Shown here: piece after piece, positions 16,762 to 23,161 of the stretch
Numbering within the stretch: the stretch's first letter is position 1
How the letters are laid out: every line of letters starts with the position of its first letter
Virus record (IMG/VR): IMGVR_UViG_3300043568_000149
Span: 1-31,561 of that record
DNA from: a virus
DNA: 31,561 bases
Reading direction: 5' to 3' (one strand)
Program-made: the position numbers and the translations under genes
The notes under the pieces: model-generated
What the model saw: the letters and a program-made list of their open reading frames with translations, nothing else
What the model was told of the DNA's origin: nothing
The model's database searches: none

Positions 16762-16956
16762 ATGAATATTTTGAAAAGCGATGAGTTAGGAGTACCCTCG
16801 ACCTTTTTGGCGATGTTTGCCAACGTCACGGCTATGGCTGGACTCCAATTTATAAACGTGGTTTTTACCTCCGTGATTTCTATTCTTTCAATCATTTATT
16901 TGGGTTATAAGTTACGGCACGAAATCAAAAGGAATCAAGAGAATGGCAAAGGCTAA
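16762..16956 (+). CDS. Small membrane protein, possible holin component
   Basis: A 64-aa protein with two hydrophobic stretches (about residues 14-30 and 33-49, including VVFTSVISILSIIYLGYKL) and a basic C terminus (RHEIKRNQENGKG). It starts 4 bases after the preceding stop and overlaps the next small gene by 14 bases. The amidase lies just downstream, so a lysis role such as holin or antiholin is reasonable, alongside the holin-like protein at 17490. Confidence 0.6.
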   Translation: MNILKSDELGVPSTFLAMFANVTAMAGLQFINVVFTSVISILSIIYLGYKLRHEIKRNQENGKG

Positions 16957-17071
16957 AGTAAGCGCGGCACAAGTAAAGACCTCCTTCGGAAAGAAGAGAA
17001 CGGGGAAGGCAAAGAATACTAACACCCCAAAGGGTAGCAAAGTGAAACAATATAGAGGGCAAGGAAGATGA
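16943..17071 (+). CDS. Small highly basic protein
   Basis: A 42-aa protein, about one third Lys/Arg, starting MAKAKVSAAQVKTSFGKKR and ending KQYRGQGR. It has no acidic residues and no membrane segment. It overlaps the holin-like gene by 14 bases and the amidase start by ATGA (17068-17071). A disordered nucleic-acid- or envelope-binding peptide, possibly packaged in the virion, fits its composition. I do not know its function. Confidence 0.65.
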   Translation: MAKAKVSAAQVKTSFGKKRTGKAKNTNTPKGSKVKQYRGQGR

Positions 17072-17493
17072 AAAAAAGAGCTATCAAATTTATAGCCGTG
17101 CATTGCACCGCAAGCCAACCAAACGCCACACCCGAGGCGATACTTCGATATTGGAGAAATCACCTTGGATGGAAAAACCCTGGGTATCATTTGCTAATCG
17201 ATGTCAAAGGTGTGGTACACCGCCTCCTTCCATTTGACCAAGTTTCGAATGGCGTGCGTGGCTTCAATAATCACACGATTAACATCTCTTATATCGGAGG
17301 CATAACCAAAGAAGGGAGGCCGATTGACAACCGAACCGCTGCGCAAAAAAAAGCACTTTTGGAGTGCATAAATGAGGCGATTGAATGGAGCGAAAATAAG
17401 AACCTAATCATTCAAGGACACCGAGATTTCCCGAATCAAAACAAGGCTTGCCCGTGTTTCGATGCAAAGGCGGAGTACAAGCATTTAACATGA
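17068..17493 (+). CDS. N-acetylmuramoyl-L-alanine amidase (endolysin, T7 lysozyme type)
   Basis: A 141-aa Amidase_2 enzyme that cuts the bond between muramic acid and L-alanine in peptidoglycan and so releases progeny. Expected zinc ligands are visible: H12 in FIAVHCTAS, H118 in IIQGHRDF and C128 in KACPCFDAK. The middle has the family patterns WKNPGYHLLID, GVVHRLL and NNHTINISYIGG. Length matches T7 lysozyme (about 150 aa). There is no signal peptide, so export or access depends on a holin. It overlaps neighbours by ATGA at both ends (17068-17071 and 17490-17493). Confidence 0.93.
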   Translation: MKKRAIKFIAVHCTASQPNATPEAILRYWRNHLGWKNPGYHLLIDVKGVVHRLLPFDQVSNGVRGFNNHTINISYIGGITKEGRPIDNRTAAQKKALLECINEAIEWSENKNLIIQGHRDFPNQNKACPCFDAKAEYKHLT

Positions 17494-17681
17494 AGGTGAC
17501 TAATAACGTGAGGCAATGGAAAACCACCACGCTCGGCTTGGTGCTAATCGTTGCCTCTATTGTTTCCGTTTTTGTGAAGAGCGTTTCTTGGTCGGATGCC
17601 GTGTTTGGTATTGGGGCGGGTCTCGTGCTTATCTTTTCCCCCGATACGATTCTTACCAAGTTTGACAAGTTCGTCAAATAA
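17490..17681 (+). CDS. Holin-like membrane protein
   Basis: A 63-aa protein starting MKVTNNVRQWKTTTLG, with two hydrophobic segments (about 14-29, and 37-52 with SDAVFGIGAGLVLIFS) joined by a short polar turn, and a Lys-containing C terminus. This is the shape of small holin-like proteins found beside amidases in phages of Bacteroidota. ATG 17490 overlaps the amidase stop as ATGA; the open frame extends upstream to 17448, but that would lie inside the amidase. It likely makes membrane holes that let the amidase reach the cell wall. Confidence 0.75.
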   Translation: MKVTNNVRQWKTTTLGLVLIVASIVSVFVKSVSWSDAVFGIGAGLVLIFSPDTILTKFDKFVK

Positions 17682-17701
17682 AAAAAACCAAACCAAACCA
17701 A

Positions 17702-18583
17702 ATGGAATTGACCAAAGTATCCCGCAACCTCCACACCTTGGAACTAAGTAGGGACGAGAGTAAACTTGCCATCCTATCGGATCTCCATTGGGACAATCCC
17801 AAATGCGACCGAGTAATGCTCAAGAGGCACCTCGATTACTGCTTGGATAATCTAATCCCCGTAATGATTGTCGGTGACTTGTTCTGTTTGATGCAGGGGA
17901 AGGGTGATCGAAGAGGAAACAAGAGCGATATCTTGCCCGAGCATAACAATGCTAGGTATTTGGATAGCGTGGTTGAGACTGCGGTTGAATGGTTCAGCCC
18001 CTATGCCCACATCATTACTGTGATAGGTTACGGCAATCACGAGACCGCAATCATTAAGCACCAAGAGACCGACTTACTTCAGCGTTTTGTTGACCTCATG
18101 AACTATAAAAACAAGGCCAATATTTTTACGGGTGGGTATGGTGGTTGGATGGTTATCCGCAAGGAGATTAAATCAAATACAAGCATCACCAAAATGCTCA
18201 AATATTTTCACGGAAGCGGTGGCGGTGGAATAGTGACCAAGGGTGCCATCAACTTGACCCGTGCCTTGGAGACATACGAGAACATGGATATTTTTGTCAT
18301 GGGGCATATCCACGAGAACGCAAGCCGAAACGATGTACGGGATGCGGTGCAATACAACCCAGGAAAGCGGAGCTACGAATTAATCCAAAAGCAAATCCAC
18401 CTTGCTATTACGGGAACCTATAAGGAGGAATACGTTGATGGCTTTGGAGGTTGGCACGTTGAGAGGGGCGCACCCATAAAACCTTTGGGCGGTCGCATCT
18501 TAACCTTGACTGGACGAGTGCAATACAAAGCGGGGAGCGAGAATTATGACGTACTAATTGACTCACATAAATTCCCATTATGA
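17702..18583 (+). CDS. Calcineurin-like metallophosphoesterase
   Basis: A 293-aa cytosolic enzyme with the full set of metallophosphoesterase motifs: DxH in LSDLHWD (residues about 26-30), GD in IVGDLF, GNHE in GYGNHETAI, and late histidines in FHGSGGG and MGHIHENA. These residues bind two metal ions and act on phosphoesters; the substrate (nucleotide, nucleic acid or cyclic nucleotide) cannot be told from sequence. It follows the lysis genes after a 20-base leader rich in AAACC and overlaps the next gene by ATGA. The role could be nucleotide turnover, DNA processing, or removal of a host signal nucleotide. Confidence 0.88.
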   Translation: MELTKVSRNLHTLELSRDESKLAILSDLHWDNPKCDRVMLKRHLDYCLDNLIPVMIVGDLFCLMQGKGDRRGNKSDILPEHNNARYLDSVVETAVEWFSPYAHIITVIGYGNHETAIIKHQETDLLQRFVDLMNYKNKANIFTGGYGGWMVIRKEIKSNTSITKMLKYFHGSGGGGIVTKGAINLTRALETYENMDIFVMGHIHENASRNDVRDAVQYNPGKRSYELIQKQIHLAITGTYKEEYVDGFGGWHVERGAPIKPLGGRILTLTGRVQYKAGSENYDVLIDSHKFPL

Positions 18584-18801
18584 AAGCGACAATCACATTT
18601 AACTTGCCCGAGGAAGAACACGAATATAGGAACGCCGTGGAGGGGGCAAAGATGCGCTCTATCCTTTGGGATGTCGACCAATGGTTGAGAGCTAAGTTGA
18701 AATACGAGGAACTCTCAGATGGAGCGTATGATGCCTTTAAAGAAACCCGAGATCACTTGCGAAGATTATTGATTGAAGAAAACGTTGACCTTGAAAAGTA
18801 A
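18580..18801 (+). CDS. Small hypothetical protein
   Basis: A 73-aa charged protein starting MKATITFNLPEEEHEYRNAV, with a helical C-terminal half (AFKETRDHLRRLLIEEN). I recognise it only as a type common in phages of Bacteroidota; its function is unknown. It starts within the metallophosphoesterase stop (ATGA at 18580-18583), so the two are translationally coupled and may work together. Confidence 0.65.
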   Translation: MKATITFNLPEEEHEYRNAVEGAKMRSILWDVDQWLRAKLKYEELSDGAYDAFKETRDHLRRLLIEENVDLEK

Positions 18802-18812
18802 GTATCGACAAA

Positions 18813-18905
18813 ATGGCGACACTTGAAAAAATCAAAGCGATAATAAAAGAAATATGCCTTGGCTTTTCCACGGCTAATAAAAACCGAACCTTTGGCAAAA
18901 TATGA
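18813..18905 (+). CDS. Very short hypothetical protein
   Basis: A 30-aa peptide starting MATLEKIKAIIKEICLGF and ending in a basic tail. It begins 11 bases after the preceding stop and ends with an ATGA overlap (18902-18905) with the next gene, the arrangement used throughout this operon. That layout is the main support. An amphipathic helix is likely. Confidence 0.45.
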   Translation: MATLEKIKAIIKEICLGFSTANKNRTFGKI

Positions 18906-19450
18906 AAGACCTACTCGATGACGAGCGAATCCGCATCTCAATCATCTCCTTTTTGGTTGGCGTCTTTTTAGCTTTTGTAATATACCCAAAGCCCGAGGCG
19001 GAAACCTTTTATAAGTTCACAACCAAGACCGAAACGGATACAATCTATGTAGCATCAATTGATACTATCTTCGTGCCAAAGACCAAGATAAAAACTCAAG
19101 TTTTGCGTGATACAATCCTCTTGAATTATCGGCCTCAAATTAGAGCCTTTGAGACGTCCTTTCCTTCGAAGTATGGCAATACTAAGGTGAGCGGAGAAGT
19201 CCTCGGAGAGGTGCTTAAAATGACCTCTATTAACGATTATAGTATACCCGTGGTAAACACCACAACAACCGAGACAAAAACGGAGACAATTGTCCAAAAG
19301 CCAAAGGGCATTTATCTAGGCGTTGGCGTCTCTTCCGTATTGCAACCGAGCGCAAAACTTTCGTACCTTGATAATAAGTATTTGTTTTCGTATCAAATCG
19401 AACCATTGCTTGGGGTGCATCAAATAAGCGTGAGCAAAAAACTATTTTAA
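18902..19450 (+). CDS. Membrane-anchored protein with extracytoplasmic beta-rich domain (possible spanin-like)
   Basis: A 182-aa protein with an N-terminal hydrophobic segment (IISFLVGVFLAFVIYP, residues about 14-29) preceded by charged residues, as in a signal anchor. The rest is Thr/Lys-rich (KFTTKTETDTIYVAS, TTTTETKTETIVQ) with beta strands and no cysteine. It lies after the lysis genes, so an inner-membrane-anchored spanin-type role in disrupting the outer membrane is possible. An anchored structural or exclusion protein is the alternative. The family was not recognised. Confidence 0.5.
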   Translation: MKDLLDDERIRISIISFLVGVFLAFVIYPKPEAETFYKFTTKTETDTIYVASIDTIFVPKTKIKTQVLRDTILLNYRPQIRAFETSFPSKYGNTKVSGEVLGEVLKMTSINDYSIPVVNTTTTETKTETIVQKPKGIYLGVGVSSVLQPSAKLSYLDNKYLFSYQIEPLLGVHQISVSKKLF

Positions 19451-19452
19451 AG

Positions 19453-19698
19453 ATGTGGATTGAAATCGAGGTAATGCTTAACGGCTCGACAATGGATTGG
19501 GATGCCTTGGGCTTGGAGGTAAAGCACGAGTTCGTGAGACGTATGGTAAGGGTCAAAGATGTTGCATACGTTCAAGAGTTAATTAACGATATTCAGCTAA
19601 TCTTTTTTTACGATAATTCCTCATGCCTAATTCGTGGCACCTATGCCGAAATTCGTGACGAGCTAATCCACCTCACGCAAGACGAGGACTTTGACTAG
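19453..19698 (+). CDS. Small hypothetical protein at the end of the late region
   Basis: An 81-aa acidic protein starting MWIEIEVMLNGSTMDWDALG and ending LTQDEDFD. Two helices (VKHEFVRRMVRVKDVAYVQE and a C-terminal one) flank a central hydrophobic strand pair (IQLIFFYD). It begins 2 bases after the previous stop and is the last rightward gene before a convergent junction. Its function is unknown. Confidence 0.6.
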   Translation: MWIEIEVMLNGSTMDWDALGLEVKHEFVRRMVRVKDVAYVQELINDIQLIFFYDNSSCLIRGTYAEIRDELIHLTQDEDFD

Positions 19699-19718
19699 TT
19701 AACCCATAAGATTAAAAG

Positions 19719-19743
19719 CCTTTGACATTTTTATACTCAAAGG
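19719..19743. terminator. Hairpin at convergent gene junction
   Basis: An inverted repeat CCTTTGA / TCAAAGG with an 11-nt loop lies between the ends of the late operon and the lone reverse gene. The flanking T tract is weak in both directions. It could act as a modest bidirectional terminator. Confidence 0.4.
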
Positions 19744-19744
19744 T

Positions 19745-19783
19745 AAAAAACCCTTGACTTTACCCTCGTCATTGGTAAAAGTC
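19745..19783 (-). terminator. Terminator for the reverse-strand NMAD1-like gene
   Basis: On the minus strand, GACTTTTACC and GGTAAAGTC pair with one bulge around the stop codon, and six T follow five bases later (AAGGGTTTTTT). This fits termination of the reverse gene within or just after its stop. Confidence 0.5.
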
Positions 19784-20119
19784 CCACTTGCCATCCTCTC
19801 CCCTTTCCATCTTTTCTATCTTGCTCCATTTGTGGGAGCCATCCAATTCATCGTATTTGCTTTGCTCATTTGCATGAATTTTTAATAGAACAAGGTACCC
19901 GATTAAATCATTGATAACGTCCTCGTCATCATTCTCAAGGCTTCCGTTTTTAATCCGCTTCAACTTGTCATCGATGCGAATCTTCAACCCCTCCTCGGGG
20001 GATAGCTTGGAGAAAACCCCCAAAGGTTCAATGGCGGAATTGCCATATTTAAGATTCTTTGCAATTAGCATTTCTTGAATTTCTTGGAGGACTTCCCCCA
20101 CTTGTTGGTCAAATTTCAT
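19769..20119 (-). CDS. NMAD1-like protein (nucleotide modification associated domain 1, DUF1599)
   Basis: The only reverse-strand gene, encoding 116 aa. The pattern LIAKNLKYGNSAIEPLGVFS, then KIRIDDKLKRIKN and DVINDLIGYLVLL, matches the NMAD1/DUF1599 domain seen in many phages. It is helical and recalls MazG-like all-alpha nucleotide hydrolases, with acidic residues in DEDVINDL that could bind a metal. The role may be cleaning or controlling the dNTP pool or supporting modified-base chemistry. Orientation and position next to the early promoter region suggest separate timing. No other base-modification enzyme apart from the methyltransferase at 26555 is visible. Confidence 0.7.
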   Translation of the reverse strand: MKFDQQVGEVLQEIQEMLIAKNLKYGNSAIEPLGVFSKLSPEEGLKIRIDDKLKRIKNGSLENDDEDVINDLIGYLVLLKIHANEQSKYDELDGSHKWSKIEKMERGEDGKWDFYQ

Positions 20120-20267
20120 GGCTTTTTTTTGTCAAGTTAAAAGCAAAATCCACGGGACTAAAAAATAAATTTACGTTTTGTGTGAAAATATTTTTTAAAA
20201 CTCTTTTTTATTTAATTTATTTGTTAGATATTTGATTCATCAAACAATAACAACAAACCAAATCGAT
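20120..20267. promoter_or_regulatory. AT-rich divergent regulatory region
   Basis: A 148-base gene-free stretch between the reverse gene and the rightward early operon, strongly AT-rich (T runs at 20190-20220). It must hold promoters for both directions. The best rightward -7 box is GATATTTG (20227-20234), one mismatch from TAnnTTTG, with no clear -33 TTG at normal spacing. No perfect leftward box was found. An operator-like palindrome follows at 20231-20244. Confidence 0.55.
20231..20244. promoter_or_regulatory. Operator-like palindrome at the early promoter
   Basis: TTTGAT-TC-ATCAAA has two perfect 6-base arms around a 2-base spacer. It overlaps the end of the candidate -7 box and the expected start site, a typical place for a dimeric repressor to bind. 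The phage's own HTH proteins (22247, 23608, 28541) are candidate ligands. Confidence 0.45.
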
Positions 20268-20516
20268 ATGAAAGCAAGAAAATTTGAAAATGTAGAAGTT
20301 GATCAGATAGTAAGTTTTGAAGAAAAAGGAATGATTGAAACAGGTGTGGTTTGTGAAGTTAAGGAAAACACATTCACATTGAGAGCCTTGAGAATGTGGG
20401 ATGACAACGGGGTAAAAAGTTTTTATGAAAGATATTTTAGTTTCTTAAAGACAGGTACTAAAAGCCACTCTCACTACACACATGGAAATGCTATTCAAAT
20501 CACAGGAAGAATCTAA
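20268..20516 (+). CDS. First early-operon gene, hypothetical
   Basis: An 82-aa protein starting MKARKFENVEVDQIVSFEEK, with beta-rich content and a C-terminal HSHYTHGNAIQITGRI. The open frame reaches a TTG at 20232, but ATG 20268 lies behind an A-rich CAACAAACCAAATCG leader like other genes here and clears the predicted start site. It is more A/T-rich in codon use than neighbours. As the first gene of the early operon it may act on the host. No family was recognised. Confidence 0.6.
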   Translation: MKARKFENVEVDQIVSFEEKGMIETGVVCEVKENTFTLRALRMWDDNGVKSFYERYFSFLKTGTKSHSHYTHGNAIQITGRI

Positions 20517-20522
20517 TAAAAT

Positions 20523-20536
20523 GCCCCTTCGGGGGC
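20523..20536 (+). terminator. UUCG hairpin in early operon
   Basis: GCCCC-TTCG-GGGGC forms a compact 5-bp stem with a UUCG tetraloop, six bases after the stop of the first early gene, with no T tract. It may be an attenuator or an mRNA stability element. A related hairpin lies at 23162. Confidence 0.5.
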
Positions 20537-20551
20537 TTAACCTTTACACCT

Positions 20552-20827
20552 ATGAGCGAATCATACAAAGAAACAACGCACGAGTACAACCAAACCTTTG
20601 AATTCACCTACGAGAATCGTGACTACTATTGGCAAGGAGACTACACAATCGAATCTTGGGGGCAAACTAGCGATTACGATAACGCTGGAATGTACGAGCA
20701 AGAGATCACCATCGACTCAACCGAGAGCCTCACCTATTACTGCGAGGAAACGGATACCCACATCGAGGTTCTCCCCACCCCTTCGCTAATCGTAGCAATT
20801 GAAAACCAAATCGAAAGAAATTTATAA
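20552..20827 (+). CDS. Hypothetical early protein
   Basis: A 91-aa very acidic protein, rich in Tyr, Glu and Thr (YKETTHEYNQTFEFTYENRD, then YYWQGDYTIESWGQ), and apparently beta-structured. It starts after the UUCG hairpin and is followed by a 22-base (ACCAA)-rich leader before the ERF gene. Small acidic early phage proteins often bind host factors or mimic DNA, but nothing here proves that. The function is unknown. Confidence 0.6.
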   Translation: MSESYKETTHEYNQTFEFTYENRDYYWQGDYTIESWGQTSDYDNAGMYEQEITIDSTESLTYYCEETDTHIEVLPTPSLIVAIENQIERNL

Positions 20828-20849
20828 ACCAAAACCAAACCAAAACCAA

Positions 20850-21410
20850 ATGACAACATCACCGAGTATCACAAATCTCACCCAAGGACTAGCCAAGTTC
20901 CACGCTATGGTTGGGCGCATCTCAAAGGATGCAAAGAACCCTTTCTTTAAAAGTAACTACGCAAGCCTTCCGCACATCATTAGCGAGGTTGCAGAACCCT
21001 TGGAAAAGGCTGGGCTAGTACTTAGTCAGTTCCCCGATGGCGATGGCTTGACCACAATGGTAATTCACGCAGAAAGCGGGGAGTTTATCTCGGCAACCTA
21101 CACCTTGCAAGTTGTGCGAATGAATGACCCGCAAGCGCAAGGCTCTGCGATAAGCTACGCAAGAAGATACGCCATCACAAGCATCCTAAATCTAGCCATT
21201 GCGGATGACGATGCGGAGGCAGCAACAAGACCCGTAAGGCAAGCACCGCAAGCCCCCGCACCCGTGGCAAAGGTTGAGCCAACCGAGGAGCAATTTGCCT
21301 ACATCGTGAGATACTTGAATGGCACCGATGCCCAACGCAAGCAAGCCAAGGAGGCACTATCAAAATACAAGTTAACCAAGGAGCAACAAGACACCATCGA
21401 AGGACTATGA
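20850..21410 (+). CDS. ERF-family single-strand annealing recombinase
   Basis: A 186-aa protein with ERF family patterns: FKSNYASLPHIISEVAEPL (residues about 28-50), then ISATYTLQVV and QGSAISYARRYAITSILNL (about 90-115), followed by the acidic ADDDAEAA. ERF proteins anneal complementary single strands and support phage recombination and genome circularisation. An Ala/Pro-rich linker leads to a C-terminal helical domain (EEQFAYIVRYLNGTDAQRKQ). The frame is open from TTG 20799; ATG 20850 is chosen because it follows an ACCAA-rich leader and starts at the family domain. It overlaps the next gene by ATGA. Confidence 0.88.
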   Translation: MTTSPSITNLTQGLAKFHAMVGRISKDAKNPFFKSNYASLPHIISEVAEPLEKAGLVLSQFPDGDGLTTMVIHAESGEFISATYTLQVVRMNDPQAQGSAISYARRYAITSILNLAIADDDAEAATRPVRQAPQAPAPVAKVEPTEEQFAYIVRYLNGTDAQRKQAKEALSKYKLTKEQQDTIEGL

Positions 21411-21652
21411 ATATCGTTGACGTTTTAATACCCGATGCATACAAGTTGAAAAAAGTAAAAGGTGGAGGCTTTACATCGATTATCGTAGATGAAGAACTTG
21501 ACCCTTTTAAAGTTGACCTTATTGGAGATGATTGTATGGTAATAGACACGGGGGAAATGGCATACATCACCCTATCAATTTCCACTCTTTATGATATGAT
21601 TGACTTGATTGAAGAAGCACAATTCCAACTTTCTAAAAAAAGAAAAAAATGA
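21407..21652 (+). CDS. Hypothetical protein between ERF and Gp157 genes
   Basis: An 81-aa protein starting MNIVDVLIPDAYKLKKVKGG, acidic in the middle (VDEELDPFKVDLIGDDC) and ending in KKRKK. It overlaps the ERF stop and the next start by ATGA, so it is co-translated with the recombination genes and may belong to the same pathway. No known domain was recognised. Confidence 0.6.
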   Translation: MNIVDVLIPDAYKLKKVKGGGFTSIIVDEELDPFKVDLIGDDCMVIDTGEMAYITLSISTLYDMIDLIEEAQFQLSKKRKK

Positions 21653-22131
21653 ACCTATATGAAATAACAAGGGAGGCTCAAGAGCTGGCCTCCCTACTAG
21701 AGACAGACGAGTTGACGCCCGAACTAGAGGCGGCCTTGCATATCAATCAATTCCAACTACAAGAAAAGGCGGCAAACTACGCGAAGGTGATTACCAACAT
21801 ACAAAGCGATAGCGATGCAATCGATGCGGAGATCAAGAGATTGAAAGCCATGAAGGACGCCAAGGATCGTGCGGTTAATAGATTGAAGGAAGCCTTGCGA
21901 GAGGCGATGATGGTGAGCGGAATTGATAAAATGGAAAGCGCACTTTTCAAGCTATCCTTGAGACGTAGCGAAGCCGTAGAGGTTGATGTGGTGGAAGCCC
22001 TACCGAATGACTTTGTCACACGCAAGGTGGTAGTAACGGCCGACAAGGTGAGCATCAAGGAGGCCATCAAGAGAGGCGAGAATATCACGGGGGCGAGAAT
22101 AGTTGAGAACTTTAATTTACAGATAAAATGA
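21649..22131 (+). CDS. Siphovirus Gp157-family protein
   Basis: A 160-aa protein matching the Gp157 layout: an N-terminal helix (MNLYEITREAQELASLLE), a long coiled coil (DAIDAEIKRLKAMKDAKDRA), then a beta-rich C-terminal part with KLSLRRSEAVEVD and LPNDFVTRKVVVTADK. Gp157 proteins are common beside phage recombination and SSB genes; a link to phage resistance was described in Streptococcus thermophilus, but the mechanism is unclear. Its place next to ERF fits the usual cluster. Overlap with the next start is ATGA (22128-22131). Confidence 0.85.
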   Translation: MNLYEITREAQELASLLETDELTPELEAALHINQFQLQEKAANYAKVITNIQSDSDAIDAEIKRLKAMKDAKDRAVNRLKEALREAMMVSGIDKMESALFKLSLRRSEAVEVDVVEALPNDFVTRKVVVTADKVSIKEAIKRGENITGARIVENFNLQIK

Positions 22132-22274
22132 AAACTTACACCTATTGCGGGAAGATAATAAAGACCCCCGAAGACCTTCAGCCGAGAGGAGTGCGGTCAA
22201 CTTATAACGAAGAGCAATTACCATTCACCGAAACCTTTGAAAGATTATGGCAGCTAATAAATACATTGAGATAG
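22128..22274 (+). CDS. Small hypothetical protein
   Basis: A 48-aa protein starting MKTYTYCGKIIKTPEDLQPR and ending in a helix (FTETFERLWQLINTLR). It starts within the Gp157 stop (ATGA) and overlaps the next gene by 28 bases. The ATGA junction and normal codon use support it. No family was recognised. Confidence 0.55.
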   Translation: MKTYTYCGKIIKTPEDLQPRGVRSTYNEEQLPFTETFERLWQLINTLR

Positions 22275-22588
22275 TCGACCAGGTTCGGGAGATGTACATC
22301 CAAGGCTTGAGCAAACGCAAGATAAGCGCACAACTTGACATCGACCAAGCGCAAATAGGTTACATCTTATACGTCCAATTAAGAATCCATGAGGAGTACC
22401 CGAGAAAGAGTACGGGCAAGCACCTACTCGAGGGGCTTCCAAAGGAGAAAATCAACAAGATTATAACACTAACAAACTTCGGATACAACCCTCTGGAGAT
22501 TGCCAACGATCAAGAGATGCAAGCAAGGGACGTTTTCAAAATAGTAAGCGAGGCGAAGAAAAAAAAATTAATAAAAAAAGTTTGTTAA
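22247..22588 (+). CDS. HTH DNA-binding regulator
   Basis: A 113-aa protein with two probable helix-turn-helix units: residues about 14-35 (EMYIQGLSKRKISAQLDIDQ) and about 75-98 (TLTNFGYNPLEIANDQEMQA). The C terminus is lysine-rich (EAKKKKLIKKVC). A tandem HTH resembles small phage DNA-binding proteins and RNA polymerase recruitment factors. It ends just before a predicted promoter with an inverted repeat over its -7 box (22605-22632), so it could be the local regulator. Confidence 0.6.
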   Translation: MAANKYIEIVDQVREMYIQGLSKRKISAQLDIDQAQIGYILYVQLRIHEEYPRKSTGKHLLEGLPKEKINKIITLTNFGYNPLEIANDQEMQARDVFKIVSEAKKKKLIKKVC

Positions 22589-22591
22589 TTG

Positions 22592-22621
22592 TTGGAATCT
22601 AAGAAATAACTCATATCTTTG
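22592..22621 (+). promoter_or_regulatory. Bacteroidota-type promoter for 22651 gene
   Basis: TTG (22592-22594), a 19-nt gap and TATCTTTG (22614-22621) match the Bacteroidota consensus TTG-N17-23-TAnnTTTG. The predicted start is near 22627, giving a leader of about 24 bases before ATG 22651. Confidence 0.75.
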
Positions 22622-22632
22622 AATCAGTTATT
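22605..22632. promoter_or_regulatory. Operator-like inverted repeat flanking the -7 box
   Basis: AATAACT (22605-22611) and AGTTATT (22626-22632) are perfect inverted arms on either side of the -7 element TATCTTTG. A dimer bound here would block RNA polymerase. Confidence 0.5.
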
Positions 22633-22650
22633 CATCTAAACCCTAAAGCA

Positions 22651-23157
22651 ATGACAAATCTTAACCTAGTTCAAGCACTTAGAAACGAAACCGAAACAAT
22701 GAAAATCGAATACTTGAATAACATTTCAGTATGGGCGGTTCAGGAATTTGAGAAAGCCATCAAAATAAATGAGGATTATTTGAAGCAAAAAAAATACTAC
22801 ATCAATTCAGGTCTAAATGAATTATTTGGTGGAGTAAAAGAAGAGCCAACTAAAGAATTTTATCAGTCTAGAGATTTTCTTTTGAACAAAGGATTTTCAA
22901 TGATTAAAATAGGTCTTAAAAAATATGTAGAAAAGGAAGTAAAAAAAGCCCAAGAACACTACGAAAATTCAATCTTGAAACTATCCTCAAAAATTCAATC
23001 AAAAGGCTTGAACCTTGATAAACTAGAAGTAAAAAGCGGAAGGGTTGATATAAATTTTGAAACTACCCTAACAGATGGAGAAAAAGTAGTGAGAGCCTTC
23101 ACAATAATAGCAGAAGGAGAAATTCAAAAACCACACTACAGATACCTTATCAAATAA
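22651..23157 (+). CDS. Hypothetical helical protein under its own promoter
   Basis: A 168-aa Lys/Glu-rich protein, largely helical in the first 110 residues (IKINEDYLKQKKYYINSGLN; KKYVEKEVKKAQEHYENS) and strand-like at the end (GRVDINFETTLTDGEKVVRA). Its codons are markedly more A/T-rich than the neighbours, and it has a strong promoter with an operator-like repeat and a UUCG hairpin after its stop. It is therefore a self-contained cassette that may be a moron, such as an anti-defence or exclusion gene. No family was recognised. Confidence 0.65.
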   Translation: MTNLNLVQALRNETETMKIEYLNNISVWAVQEFEKAIKINEDYLKQKKYYINSGLNELFGGVKEEPTKEFYQSRDFLLNKGFSMIKIGLKKYVEKEVKKAQEHYENSILKLSSKIQSKGLNLDKLEVKSGRVDINFETTLTDGEKVVRAFTIIAEGEIQKPHYRYLIK

Positions 23158-23161
23158 AAAC

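Noticed and set aside
19738-19745. Minus-strand TACCTTTG as a promoter
   Set aside because: It lies in a convergent intergenic region, would point antisense into the late operon, lacks a -33 TTG and is part of a terminator-like hairpin.
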